From Hippophae tibetana (lineage: Eukaryota; Streptophyta; Magnoliopsida; Rosales; Elaeagnaceae), in the NCBI GenBank assembly GCA_037013495.1, contig CM072811.1, forward strand, positions 42,911,452 to 42,975,451: a stretch of DNA of 64,000 nt, in the 5' to 3' direction. How positions within the stretch are numbered: the first letter of the stretch is position 1; each line of letters starts with the position of its first letter. Shown here piece after piece: positions 38,401 through 50,529 of this stretch. The notes under the pieces were generated by a model. That model did not search any database and had not been told where the DNA came from. It was given only the letters and a program-made list of their open reading frames with translations. The position numbers and the translations under genes were made by a program.

Positions 38401-39269
38401 ACACAAATGATTATTAAGTTTTTACAATTTCAAAATCAATAACACATGTATCTAAATCTATATCTACCCAAAAATATTAATAACATATATTCTCACCATT
38501 TTTGCTTGTAGAATTTTCTTTTCTTGAGTTGTGTTTGTCCTGCATAAAATTGAAATAAAATAAGTCTACAAAACTATTAAAAAAGGGAGGTAAAGTACAG
38601 TCTAAAATATGAAGATAAGACAAATAATCGATTAAGGAGAATTGAACCATGTGGTACATCATTCGATAGAAGATTGTTGGATATTTACGAACAAAGTACC
38701 ACATCAAATAGATTTGGATGATTCATGAGTTAATCAGTAGACATGTGTCTTTCTGCTTTGGTACCCCATAAAAGCGCTTTAGGACCAAACATGAATTTTT
38801 TTATTAAAAGTGCTTTCAAGCCTCAAAAAGCACAAAAGAATAGGCCCTAAGCCTAAGTTCCTTGCATTAACTATACTTGTAAACATTTAAAATCACAACT
38901 AAGAGAGTTATAAAATAGTAGAGTGACCTGTTGAGGTGGGTCTAGGGGAACAGAAAATAGGACAATGTCTTGAAGTTTTTTCCTCTTGAGGCCCCTCTTG
39001 AATTGAAGAAGAGGTGTTGTGGCCGAAGTACTACTTGTTCTTGAGAAGAGGCCATCGTATGATTGCTTAGGTAGAAAGGCCTCATTTTCAATAAGAAGAG
39101 CTTTGCCTTTATTGCATTTGGGTTGTTGACTTTGAATATTTCTATCATCATCATCATCATTTACGTCAATAGCATTTAAGTTTTGTTTCTTTTTTTCCCT
39201 CTTCTCTTCCAATGCTACAATTCGAGCACTTTTCCTTCTATCTCCAATTTCTTCAACATCTTTCCACAT
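35406..39269 (-). CDS. Bromodomain protein with long C-terminal extension
   Basis: Nine minus-strand exons join in frame with GT-AG borders: 39269-38928, 38539-38497, 38392-38314, 38194-38149, 38050-37952, 37830-37762, 37671-37443, 37029-36893, 36800-35406. The product is 812 aa. Residues 1-114 are basic (RRKSARIVALEEKREKKK, nuclear-signal-like) with an Asp run. The bromodomain spans about 140-240: PKKQTLEFVLDILQ, then PMDFGTMRAKLHEGMYTSLE and FSNAMHFNAS, with the acetyl-lysine-binding Asn near residue 217. This places it among plant bromodomain proteins that read acetylated histones in the nucleus; the exact subfamily is not settled. Residues about 350-812, mostly one exon, lack a recognised domain and contain Asn/Ser/Gln-rich stretches. 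The ATG chosen is the only one giving the conserved basic N-terminus. The gene appears intact. Confidence 0.88.
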
Positions 39270-41835
39270 TTTATAATCTCCTACATGTGTTCATAATGTT
39301 AAAAAAAATAAAAGAAAAATCTTAATTACAATTTTGTGATAGATGATAAGTAGTATGTCACACAGTGATTATATATTACAGTTGAACCTACTAGTTATGT
39401 TACTTGGACTCTTCATTTTTTGTCAAGTACTCGTATCAAAGTGACATGACATGGATATAGGTATGGGTGCTTGGATACCCAGATACGTATCCAAAAATTT
39501 ATGACTCTTGATGTACTAAAATAGTCCTTATAACATAACCTATTAGTATTATTATGTCATTGATAACAAATATGAAGTGCTCTAATGAGCAAAGAATAAC
39601 ATAAGCATGGAAGAAAAATTATAATTTTTATTTGCTTCAACTATTTGAACAATTTAATGCTACAGGTATGTATCCTTATAAGTCTGTATTTTCATTTAAT
39701 GTAGAATCTGAATTCACCTTAAGTAAAATGTTTTTCTCTCTCTCTCTTTAGTATAAATGTAAAACCTCTCAGGCCAAAAGAAATAAGAAAATGACAATTT
39801 GTATAAGAGTTTGTTTTCATATTGACAACAGAAAAGCCGAGTACAAACAATATAGTATTCAATACATGCAAATTCAGTAATAGCCCACACCCTAGGTATG
39901 TCAATGGGTCAACTTGTGTTGAGTCGAACCAAAATGACCGATGGGGCAAACCAAATTTAATCATTTCAGTGGTTTTGTGTATGGTTCAATTTGGATATTA
40001 TTGTGAGTCAATGATCTAGCTATTCACCCATTTTGAATAATAATTTAGTTTAAAAAGATGCAAAAATATTCAAAATTAAATAACCAAACAAATAAAATTT
40101 GAACCAAAACATGACTCAATCCAATCCGAGCTGGTATTGCAAATTATCGTACGTGCCACTAAAGGAATTCTTCTTTTTGTAAGGTATGACAATGGGTCAA
40201 CTAGTGTTGAGCCGAACCAAAATGACTAATGGGACAAACTGAACTTAATTATTTCAATGATTTTATGTATGGTTTGATTTGAATATTATTGTTAATCAAT
40301 GTTCTAACGATTCACCCATTTTGGATAATAATTTAGTTGAAAAGGATGTAAAAATATTCAAAAGTAAATAATCAAATAAGTGAAATTTGAACCGAAACAT
40401 GACTCGATTCGATCTGAGCTAGTATTGCAAATTACCGTACGTGCCACTAAAGGAATTCTTCTTTTTGTAAAGCTTTGGACAAAGGGTAATGATCTTTTCT
40501 TTTTGTGTAATGATACATTAGAGACCATGACATTTGCCTGCAATGGCATAAAAAGCTGGAAGAAAAATAAGCAGGTTTGAAAACACTGTGAGAGTCTTAC
40601 AACTAAATATGCAGATGTGAAATCAAATTATTGTTCTTATGCTCATTAGATTTCTATCTTTTTCCCCATTTTCTTGTCAAGAGTTAAAAATTAGTGTTTT
40701 TTCATGAACTCGAGTGAATTCTTAAAACTTTCAAAGGCGAATTTGAATTCACAACGGTGGCAAAAGGAAAACACATTAAACATGAACTATTAAAAGCAAA
40801 ATAGAAAGGATGAGACAGAGTACTTTTGTTTTGGGTTAAGGTACTACTCTAAAATTTGAGAGTACGATGTGGTATGTAGTTCAAACTCTGTACAAGAACA
40901 TTTTAAGCAAAGTATGGAAGACGAAACCACTTGCAAGAGAGTTGTCTTTTGCCTATAAAATACAGATCAATTTACAAACATTAAATAACAGGAAAAGTTA
41001 CCAGATCATCTCTTATCTCGACAAGGAAATGAAATCAGCTCAAACCTGAAATGGTAGAATCCCTCTAAAATGGAAGATGGACCAATTTGAGAAGCTACAT
41101 TAACTCTAAAACGGAGTGGTTAGGGCTTACTGAAGAATCAACTCCTCAAGACAGTAACTCCAAACCCTTTAAATCTGAAGGCTGGGCGCAATTGTCGGTG
41201 CTAAAGGCGTTACATGCAACAATCAATTCGACAACTGTACAGTGATCAGCTCTCCATTGAAAAATGTCAGTAACTTCCATTTTAGTTCAAAATGAAACTG
41301 TTCAATGTAACTGGCAAAACACCAATGTATTTGGTGTTGTCACTATCGATAAGACAAAAATGAAATAAGAAGCATAATAAATCCATAACAACCAAAAAGA
41401 AAAGGGAGAAAGTAAAGTCTAAAGTAAAGAAGCCACAAATGCTACACAAGGCACATTTTTTTAGTTATCACTAGAAATTGTTATTGAATGTTGAAAAATA
41501 TGAATAAATACGATATCAGAATGTGTCATCTAAAGTACATGTTGCTAGGACTCAGCTTACTGCTTCTTTCAGGGGCTCAGAATACAGTTCTAGCATTCTT
41601 CAGGTATCATGAGTATGGATTGTCCTGTAGAAAAAATGAGACAAACTGAAAGACATGCACGGCATCAATAACTTGGTTTCGAGCACCAGACTTAGGGTTC
41701 CTGCAAAGTATATCTTTCGAAACTCTCAGATTTTGAAGATATGTGATGCGAGAAAATTTATGACCCAAGGAAACTTTCTTAAATGCTCTTGTTCTGTGCT
41801 AGCTTCCGAGGAAAGGCACTACTGTAGGAAGAAAA
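39270..41835. other. Bromodomain gene upstream region and spacer
   Basis: The first kilobase is the promoter/5' UTR side of the bromodomain gene. A 288-bp tandem duplication lies at 39895-40470. From about 40860 to 41835 no gene is supported; the part nearest 41836 is probably the former 3' UTR of the ABC transporter pseudogene. Confidence 0.5.
39895..40470. repeat. 288-bp tandem duplication
   Basis: GTATGTCAATGGGTCAACTT at 39895 recurs as GTATGACAATGGGTCAACTA at 40183, and CGTGCCACTAAAGGAATTCT recurs 288 bp apart near 40151 and 40439. The copies differ by scattered substitutions across their whole length. Confidence 0.9.
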
Positions 41836-42244
41836 TTATGCACCCACTTTGACAGCAGAATCAAGTGCATCCACTGTTATTTTGTTGTCCCCAGAGTTGT
41901 ACATATCTTCCTGCCTTGGTCAATAGAACTTCGTGGGATTCCTGTCCTGTTACCTTCCCGTACTCCAGAACAATAATCTGAGCGGCACAAGTAAAAAGAG
42001 TAAGCAGATGGGAAAAAGTAGAATTTAAAAAAATATATTTATTTAGAAATATGAAATATACTCACTATGGTTGTCAATACTGACTAAACCTCCATGGATA
42101 ACTTTGTCCACCAGAAAAACGTATAACCAGGTGATATTAAATAACTTTGGCCAATAAAAGAAAGAGTGGAAAGAGAAAGAAAGCTTAAATAATAAAAATA
42201 AACAGCCACACGAGTGAGGTTTGTTATGTTGGACCAAAGTATTT

Positions 42245-42750
42245 CGGCTTTTGGGTCCATTTAGTCCTGTAACTTTACTTAATTAACACTTCAGTCCTAT
42301 TAGAGTAAGTCCATTTAGTCCTGTAATTTCATTGTTAATCTAATATTTTTTAAATGATATTTTTTAAGAGTAAAATTGAATTTTGCTTTTTTTAGTTAAA
42401 ATAAAAAACAAATTCTAACATTCTTGATAAAAAATGGACAACAAGAGTATCTGATTTTGGATTATCATAAATGGGATAGAATCAGAATGTTGTTTTAGAC
42501 CAATGAAAGCAGTTAGAACAATTGGATATATTTATCCAGAGTACCATATAAAGAGAGCGAGAGAGATATATGAGAGGGAGGGAGAAATTTTTTTATTTTT
42601 TTTTAGTTAAAAGAAAAGAACAATTCAATTTTACTCTTGAAAAAATATCATTTTAAACAAAAAAAAAGGGACTAATTTGACCCAAAAATGAAATTACAGG
42701 ATTAAATGGACCTACCCTTATAGTTACATGACTAAATGGATCCAAAACTC
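42245..42750. mobile_element. Mutator-type MITE with 9-bp target duplication
   Basis: A 506-bp element with long imperfect terminal inverted repeats: GGCTTTTGGGTCCATTTAG on the left against GAGTTTTGGATCCATTTAG read from the right end, continuing for roughly 100 bp. It is flanked by perfect AAAGTATTT copies at 42236-42244 and 42751-42759. A 9-bp duplication with long TIRs is diagnostic of the Mutator superfamily. No transposase is encoded, so it is non-autonomous. It lies in the last intron of the ABC pseudogene. Confidence 0.85.
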
Positions 42751-42760
42751 AAAGTATTTT

Positions 42761-44840
42761 TGTAGGAAATCAATCTAATCGTATGATTGATTCCTAAACA
42801 GTCCCTGATTTTCAGGAGAGAGTTTCCTTATTTTCATGGTGGAATTATCCCCTGTTTTCAGGATGACTTTCAGCTTTATTTTCATCTCGATTTCCAACTT
42901 TATTTCCCACTTTGTATTAGTGTATCCCAGCTGTATTTTAATATATTACAGCTGTGCATTTTAGTTATAACATTAGTATATATATATATAATTTGTATCA
43001 GAGAATTTGATAGAAGAAAGGAATAAGAAGAATACAACTTTAAGAGAGTTTGTTTTGTGTGTGAAGACCTTTAGGCCTTGACATTTTTCAACATTAATTT
43101 ACATCTGTTGATTTTTACCAATCTGGAATTAAATTTACAACATGGTATCAAAGCATTAGGTTCAAAAACCGCTACTCTTAGCCTCCTCTCACACTCCTCA
43201 TTAATGGCCTTCATTTCTTTTCATTATTCATTGGCTTATGTAAATCTATCTCACAATTTCAAAAACTGAGTTCATGGTTTGCAAATAGGAGAATGTGGTG
43301 TTCAGTCCCAGAGAAACTACAACTACATGGAGCCATGTTGGCCTTGCAGTTTGGTTATGGTAGGTTTCATGTTGGCTCTAGAGCTGCCTTTAATATGGGC
43401 ATTAGCAAACTTGTCTTCCCTGTTTGCAATATGTTGTTTGTCAAATATTCCTTTTCTGCTTTACAGGTTGGAATATTTTTCCTTAAACATGCAACACAAA
43501 CTATCCGACAAACCAACGAACTATAAGAATCTTTTCAAGGTTGATTTTGTGAACCATGCTGCAGCAACCAGGTTTTCTGGCAGTACAAACACGGAATTAG
43601 CATTGGATCCTTCCAAGTACAACTCGTTTACTTTGGGTAAATGTGGCAAAAGCATTTCCAAAATTCCAATTGTCAAATCTCCAACCACCAATGGTAGTGG
43701 ACTTGCCTTACTATCAATGTATTGGCAAGGATTCTATGGGTCCTCAAATGGGTTTCAATCCCAGCAGCAATCTGAAATCTTTGGTGCTTCCAAGTAGCAC
43801 TCTGAGTTGACAGTCTTCTGTTCTTACAAGCAATTCGTGTTTGCCATCTTCTATTATTTCAACAAGCAGTCCAAGTTTTCAGTCTTCAATTCTTCCTGCC
43901 CAGTCAGCCCTGAATGCGGGCATCTTGAACTTGCAACCTCCATTGCTTCTTGCACAAACTTCTGTAATAGTTTCAAACTTATCTACAAACTTGGTGTTCA
44001 GACTTATCCTGCAAACGGTGTTCTGTTTCTGTCAGACAATTTCTCAAGAACAAGACTTTCAACTTTTGTTCAGATTCTGCAAGTTTATTTTTCACGGATG
44101 TTAATAACAGATTTCAGATGTTAACCTCATCTACAGCAGATTGCAGCAGATTCTATTCAGATTCTGCAAGTTTATCTTCAATATTCTGTTAACCTCATCC
44201 ACAACAGATTGCAGCTTCATCATCAGTCCAAATTCTAGGAAAAATTCTCACTACTCTTATCTACACCAACAACAGGGGTCTGTATGTCAATAGTGAACCT
44301 TCTCCGGTTTCAATATTTTCAAGCATTAAGTTCGGCTTTCAAAGAACCTTCTTCGCTATCAAATTGGCCATAAAAAGATCAAACGTCAATGCAGTGATTT
44401 CCGTTTTCTGTATTTGGTAAAGTAGCAAGTTTTTCCATTTCAAGAAAATAATCCATGAGAATGATTTTGTCTGAAGGATCACTCGGTTTCTTCCAATAAA
44501 CTTTTCATTCTAAAGATGAAGTTATGTGACTAGAAGACGTCCCTGAATCTAATTGGCCTTTATGACATTCAATTGCAAGCTCCACTCAGTTTCAATGGCC
44601 ACTCTCCGAGCTGCAGGAAATTCAACTGCATGCTCCACTCAGATTCAAATACCACTTTCCGAGCTGTAGGAAATTCAACTGTAAGGCTCCACTCAGATTT
44701 GATGGTTAAATCTATTTCAATCATCCCAATCTTCGGGCTATTTAGCAACAGGATCAGTAATCCTTTTTGGGATGTCATCATATATCAAGCTTAGATCCAT
44801 AAACCTTCAGGATCCAGTTTGAGTGAGAGTGTTGAAAGTT
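42761..44840 (+). mobile_element. Copia-type remnant: 5' LTR, primer site, non-coding interior
   Basis: An LTR (42761-43142) starts TGTAGGAAATC and ends AATTTACAACA, followed immediately by the primer-binding site TGGTATCAAAGC (43143-43154). The interior contains frames without a complete domain; a Ser/Pro/Gln-rich stretch at 43841-44104 resembles the linker of Copia Gag-Pol. A purine-rich TTGAGTGAGAGTGTTG sequence at about 44819-44834 resembles a polypurine tract, but no matching 3' LTR follows. It is inserted right beside the MITE. Confidence 0.65.
44579..44700. repeat. 53-54-bp tandem repeat, about 2.3 copies
   Basis: GCTCCACTCAG recurs at 44579, 44632 and 44686, each followed by related sequence including CCGAGCTG(C/T)AGGAAATT in the first two copies. 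Confidence 0.85.
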
Positions 44841-44889
44841 AACCCTTTCACCATCTTCCTTATCATCCCAATCTTCAGGCTATTTAGTA

Positions 44890-44950
44890 ACAGGAAATGG
44901 ACCTACCCTAATAGTTACAGGACTAAATGGATCCAAAACTCAAAGTATTT
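44890..44950. repeat. Second copy of the MITE right end plus its target site
   Basis: ACAGGAAATGGACCTACCC through GGATCCAAAACTC and AAAGTATTT repeats, with a few differences, the sequence at about 42695-42759. The two copies flank the Copia remnant as direct repeats of about 60 bp, far longer than a retrotransposon target duplication. Confidence 0.8.
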
Positions 44951-45181
44951 CTATAAAAAAGCTACGCATATCAGATGTACAGAAAAAAAAAGCAGGAGCA
45001 GTTTTAACTTCAGCCCCATGTAGCACTTTGTTTTCCCGCAATAAAATGTTTACCTCATCACACTGCATTGCAGTTGTCAGCCTGTGGGCAATGAAGACTG
45101 AAGTTCGATTGTTTGCCAACGACTTCAATGAATTTAACATCTGTCGTGCTGTCCAGTGCACTTGTAGCCTCAACACATAAC

Positions 45182-45813
45182 CTGAGGTTACAAAAAGAAT
45201 TTGATATATAGCATAGAATATTTATGTCAAATTGATGTTCATGTTTTAAAGTTTCTAAAACGAAACACAGTTCATATAAACAGGATTACTGTATATATTT
45301 AACGGAAATCTATTATGAAGTTAGCAGGCCATATTTATTTATTAAGTAAAACTATAGTAATGTTATTGCTGCAACTCTTAACAAAACATCAGTTGCATAT
45401 CAAGTGAAAGATAATACCACCAACTGAATGTATTTAAATATGATTAGCCATTACGAATGAGGTTCACAGAGCAGATTGCTAGCAAAAGAATCAAGATGGA
45501 TAAAATCAAGATATGCTCCCTGTTTTTTTGGTGTCATAAGATTTTCTCCCTGCTCCCATAATTGATACGAAAAGGAACCATTTTTTAGATGATTATATTA
45601 ATACTTCAAACTTCAAGATATATTATATATACAGCAGTAAAGCAGCAGGAAAAAATCATCAAAAAATTGTCATTGGAACTTTAGATCTGTGTCCAAGTAA
45701 TCGAACAAATACAGTATGGCTGAAACATATGATGATAAACATGTAGAGCTGGCAAGGAAAATCATAAAGGCTATTTGTGCATTAAAATCCATATGATTTT
45801 GTCATGCATATCA
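45182..45813. other. ABC pseudogene intron segment left of the large Copia insertion
   Basis: AT-rich, non-coding. The Walker A and signature exons expected between the two halves of the gene are not here, nor in 55657-56023 on the far side of the insertion. Confidence 0.6.
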
Positions 45814-46027
45814 TGACAAATATTATGGTTTCTGTTAATTATCAATATATTTCATATATTTTTGATTGATTATTTTTGTACAAGAGTGATTGTATTTGTA
45901 TACTAAGAAACGGAAAAACCCTAAGCCTAACAGTGCTGCACACATGGGTGTTGCTGCACACCCATACTTTCTTGCTCCACTATCCATTGTTGTCTGTCAT
46001 TTCTTTGCTCCATTATACACGCCAACA
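45814..46027 (-). repeat. 3' LTR of the outer Copia element
   Basis: 214 bp, TGTTGGCGTG... to ...ATTTGTCA on the minus strand. It is shorter than its 5' partner, which carries an extra CCAACATGGGTGCTGCTGCA-type duplication of about 30 bp. Confidence 0.9.
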
Positions 46028-46178
46028 CTCCCCCTCAAGTTGGTGCATATATGTCTCTTATGTCCAACTTGTCAAGTGAGTTGTAAAAATTCTTTACAGA
46101 CACAAATTTTATGAGTATATCAACCAATTGATTTTCTGATTTAACAAATAGAAGTTGAATAATTTTTTCTTCAAGATT

Positions 46179-46622
46179 CTATTTGATGAAGTTCCGATCC
46201 ACTTCAACGTATTTCGTGCGATCATGTTGAACTGGATTGTTGAAGATGTCAATGGCTGCCTTGTTATCACAAAATAAGTTCATTTCAGAGTTAGAAGCAA
46301 CACCAATTTCAGTTAGAAGTTTTTTCAACCAAAGGAACTCACATACTCCCTTGACCATTCCTCGAAATTTAGCTTCAACGCTAGACAAAGCAACTACCTT
46401 TTGTTTCTTGCTCCTCCATGTAACAAGATTGCCCCTCACAAAAGTAAAGTATCCAGTAGTAGATTTCTTATTCTTGATATTCCTTGCACAGTCTGAATCT
46501 ATATATCCAATGACTTCCAATTGATCATTCTTTGAAAACATAAGTCCTTTCCCAGGAAAGAATTTTAAGTAACGAAGTATTCGCATGACGACATCCATAT
46601 GGTTTTCATTTGGGCAGTGCAT
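46179..46622 (-). pseudogene. Copia RNase H domain (outer element)
   Basis: The 147-codon frame has the RNase H signature residues in GYIDSDCARN, VALSSVEAKFRGM and FCDNKAAIDI, and ends near KYVEVDRNFIK. It is the 3' end of pol, directly before the polypurine tract. Confidence 0.8.
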
Positions 46623-47530
46623 GAACTAACTCACGACACTCACAGCATAAGCAATATCAGGTCGAGTATGAGATAAATATATGAGTTTATCCACTAACCG
46701 TTGATATCTCTGTTTATCTTTTGGTACTTAGTCCACATATTCTACAAGTTTATGATTTTGGACCATTGAAATATCAACAGGTTTACAATCTAGTAATCAT
46801 GCCTCTGCCAGTAGATCTAGAGTATATTTTCTTTGGGAAAGAAATATGCCTCATTTTGATCTTATTATCTCAATGCCTAAGAAGTATTTGAGCCCTCCTA
46901 AGTTCTTCATTTCAAATTCATTTGACAGTTATTCTTAAAGCCTAGAGATTTCTTCTTTATCATCCCCTATAATGATCATGTCGTCTACATAGACTATAAG
47001 AGAGCTGTTATTTTTCTCAGTCAATGTTTTAGGAAGAGAGTATGGTTAGAGTTGCTTTGTTGAAACCCATATTTCCTCATTGTTGAACTCAACCTACTAA
47101 ACCATGCTCGAGGTGATTGTTTTAGTCCATACAATGCTCGTTGTAATCTACATGCAGTTTTTTTTCCTGATGTAATAGTATATCCCGGTGGGATATCCAT
47201 GTAAATCTTTTCTTCAAGATCACCATGAAGGCATTTTTTACGTCAAGTTGGTGCAATGACCAATCTAAATTTGCTACAAGAGATAACAAAACTCTAACTG
47301 TTTTTTGTTTAGCCACAGGTGAGAAGGTTTCCTGATAATCTATACCATGTTTTTTGTGTATACCCTTTTGCTACTAGCTTCACCTTGTATCGATCAACTG
47401 ACCCATCTGTTTTATACTTAATGGAGAAAATCCACTTGCATCCTACCATCTTCCTCCCTTTAGGCAACTCGCTTAACATCCATGTGTTATTCTTCTGCAA
47501 TGCCTCAAATTCTTCTTTTATAGCTTGAGC
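46623..47530 (-). pseudogene. Copia reverse transcriptase (outer element), broken
   Basis: RT begins near 47530 (MQKNNTWMLSELPKGRKMVGCKWIF) and continues in a second frame (VANLDWSLHQLDVKNAFM). The YVDD active site is at 46991-46980. Several frameshifts separate the blocks. Confidence 0.8.
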
Positions 47531-47985
47531 CCTGTTTGGATCAGATAAGGCTTCTTCAACGCTACTTGAAATTTGACATGAGGAGAGTGTTTGTGTAAAC
47601 GCCCTGATAGGTTCTGATAACCCTTGAGTAGATACATAATTGGATACTTGGATTGTCGTTCTTCTCTGTCTGGAGAGTATCGATTTGGAAGTTTGCCTCG
47701 ATTGTGTCTGAAAGGTAGAACATAACGAACAGATGTATCTATAGCGTTAGATTCTAGGAAAGTGACATCCATGGTAATGTAGGTTCTTTTAGTAATAGGA
47801 TCGTAGCATCAGTATCCCTTTTTTTGTACGCCATATCCCAAGAATACACATCGGACAACACATAGATCCAACTTAGTTCGTTGATTTTTATGGAGGTGGA
47901 TAAACATAACACATCCAAAAATTCGGGACGAAAGCATCAAAATAGTAGGCAAGAGAACATGATCAGATAACATCTTTAATGGAGT

Positions 47986-48730
47986 CTAAAATTGTAAGGT
48001 TTTTATGGGCATACGATTTAGTAGATACACAACTGTAGTAACAGCATCACTCCAGTATCTGCTAGGCATATGTGCACTGATTAGTAAGGCCCGGGCAGTT
48101 TCTAAAATATGCCTATTTTTCCTCTTTGTAGTCTCATTCTGTTGTAGGGTTTGTGAACACGAGGTTTCATGGAGAATACCATGTTTGTCCAAGTATGTCC
48201 AAAATTATTGATTAACATACTTCCCTCATTATCAGACCTAAGGATCTTAATTTTTTTCAGAAAATTGTGTCTGAATCATGGTGTGAAACGAGTGAAACGT
48301 AGAAAATACTTCACCTTTATATTTGAGAAGATAAAGTCATGTCATTCGTGTACAATCATCAACAAAAGTTAAAAACCAACGATGACCCGATGACGTAGTG
48401 ACCAGGGAAGGTCCCTAAACATCAGAATGTACTAAAGCAAAAGAAATCATACTTTTTATGCATGCTCATAGGATAAGACACCCTATGAATTTTGGCTAAG
48501 ATACAAGTATCACATTTGAAATCTAAGTGTGTGACATTTGAAAATAAGTTAGGTAGTAAGTGCCTTAAATACCCAAATGATGGATGCCCAAATCGACGAT
48601 GACATAACCAAATCTGCCTCTCCTTGTCACTAAACGTGTGTTGCATGTGATTGGCTCTTCCTGAACTAAGGTCATCCACATAATATAAACCTTCTCTTTT
48701 AGTACCATGCCCAGTGATCTCCTTGTTGAG
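47986..48730 (-). pseudogene. Copia integrase and GAG-pre-integrase, 3' side of the nested insertion
   Basis: GAG-pre-integrase zinc motif (LCHRRFGHPSFGYLR, KCDTCILAKIHR) at 48679-48480 and integrase end (QQNETTKRKNRHILETARAL) at 48192-47986. At 48730 the frame is interrupted by the nested element and picks up again at 53214; matching sequence on each side shows this is where the outer polyprotein was cut. Confidence 0.8.
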
Positions 48731-48910
48731 TGTAAATCTCAGAATTCACTCTACTCATTCTCATTCAAAGACACTACCTATTTATATACAAAGATAGAGA
48801 CAATATTAGGTGACATACACCTAATACACCACTAAGACACCTAATACACAACTAATATATTCACCTAGTGTTAGACACCTAATACACACACTCATAAATC
48901 ATCTTTAACA
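48731..48910 (-). repeat. 3' LTR of the nested Copia
   Basis: 180 bp, TGTTAAAGATG... to ...GATTTACA on the minus strand, immediately after the polypurine tract. Confidence 0.92.
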
Positions 48911-48917
48911 CTCCCCC

Positions 48918-49640
48918 TCAAGTTGGAGCATAGATATTAATCATGCCCAACTTGTTACAAAGATAATCAACCCGAACCCCACTTAAAGCTTTCGTGAAGA
49001 TATCTCCTAGTTGTTCTCCAGTCTTCATATATCCTGTAGAAATCAAATCTTGCTGAATTTTCTCACGAACAAAATAACAATCAATTTCAATATGTTTAGT
49101 TCGCTCATGAAACACAGGGTTAGAAGCAATATGAAGAACAGTTTGGTTATCACACCACAATTTCGCTGGTACTGAAGTTTTAAGACCTACTTCATCCAAG
49201 AGCTGATATATCCATATTATCTCAAACGCAGATTGTGTCATAGCCCTATATTCTGACTCTACACTCGATCGTGACACAACATTCTGCTTCTTACTTTTCC
49301 ATGAGACCAAATTTCCTCCAATGAAAATACAATAGCCTGATGTGGATCTTCTATCCACTTTGGAACCTGCCCAATCTGCATCTGAAAAACATTCAATATG
49401 AGTATGTCCATGATTTGCATACAAGATGCCACGTCCAGGTGCTCCTTTTAAATAACACAAAATTTGCTCTAACGCTGCCCAATGATGAACTGTTGAGGAT
49501 GACATAAATTGGCTAACACTGACTGAATATGCAATAGAACGAGTCACGATAAGGTAATTCAGTTTTCCAACCACCCTTCGATATCTCTCAGAATCTTTAA
49601 AGGGTTCTCCATCTCCTGTAAGGTGGATGTTCGGAGTCAT
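48918..49640 (-). pseudogene. Copia RNase H and RT end (nested element)
   Basis: A 240-codon frame with ERYRRVVGKLNYL, the RNase H residues in CFSDADWAGS, SRSSVESEYRAM and LWCDNQTVLHIA, and the end KHIEIDCYFVREKI...IFTKALSG. Well preserved. Confidence 0.88.
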
Positions 49641-49661
49641 TGGAGCACTACAAGAAATACT

Positions 49662-50393
49662 TTACATCCCCAAATCCTTCGTGTGAAATTGAGTATGTAG
49701 GAAAGACTTAAGAGATGAAATTCCCGTAGTATCACTTCCAGTAATAACAATGTCATCTACATACACAACTAAAAGAATGATATCAGCTTCTGATTGTTTG
49801 TAGAACACAGAATGGTCAGATTTGTTTTTCATCATACCAAACGTTTCTATAGATTGACTAAATTTGCCAAACCAAACACGAGGACTCTGTTTCAAACCAT
49901 AAAAAGATTTGTGGATACGACAAACGTGCCTAGACTCCCCCTGAGCAACAAAACCAGGAGGTTGCTCCATAAACACCTCCTCTTGAAGATCACCATGAAG
50001 AAAAGCATTCTTGATATCTAGTTGATGCAAAGGTCAATGGTGAGTAGCTGCCAAAGAAATAAACAACCAAACAGATGTCAATTTAGCAACAGGAGAGAAA
50101 GTGCCAGAATAGTCCACTCCATAGGTTTGAGCATATCCCTTAGCAACAAGACGGGCCTTTAATCGAGCAACTGACCCATTTGGATTAACCTTAACTGTGA
50201 ACACCCATTTGCATCCGATAGCCCGTTTCCCTGTAGGTAAATCAACCAAGTCCCAAATACCATTGTCATCCAACGCATTCATTTCCTCGATCATTGCATT
50301 ATGCCAACCAGGATGAGATATGGCTTCATGAACAGTTTTAGGGATAGAAATAGAATCAAGAGAAGCAATGAAAGAGCAAGAGGAAGACGACAA
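49662..50393 (-). pseudogene. Copia reverse transcriptase (nested element)
   Basis: Two adjoining frames: 50393-50034 (WDLVDLPTGKRAIGCKWVF, LKARLVAKGYAQTYGVDY) and 50030-49662 (LDIKNAFLHGDLQEEV, FYGLKQSPRVW, active site VVYVDDIVITGSD). A stop codon at 50034-50036 splits the domain. Confidence 0.88.
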
Positions 50394-50529
50394 GCAATTA
50401 TACGAAACAAAAGAAGAAATAGGATAAGTACATTAACGTTTACCTTTGCGTAATGCAATAGGAAGATCATCGTTCAGGACAGGATCTGATGACGAAGGAG
50501 CAGGTGCAGGACATGAATTAGAAGTTTCA

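Larger units (their letters stand above)
41836..45181 (-). pseudogene. ABCB25: ABCB25/ATM3-type transporter pseudogene, 3' exons (end of ATPase domain)
   Basis: Two exons survive. Exon 45181-45054 encodes the end of the nucleotide-binding domain: Walker B/D-loop as LCVEATSALDS (the family has CDEATSALDS, so the Walker B Asp is Val), then, after a deletion of about eight bases that shifts the frame, LANNRTSVFIAHRLTTAMQC with the H-loop His. The terminal exon 41977-41836 encodes IIVLEYGKV, TKAGRYVQLWGQQ, then a two-base deletion gives an early TGA; the original TAA sits at 41838-41836. The exons carrying Walker A, Q-loop and ABC signature are absent between here and 56024. The functional family exports a glutathione-sulphur compound from mitochondria for cytosolic Fe-S assembly; this copy cannot. 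Confidence 0.85.

Noticed and set aside
43279..44124. A 172-codon frame and neighbours as a possible host gene
   Set aside because: They lie downstream of a Copia LTR and primer site inside a retroelement remnant; no conserved host domain is seen.
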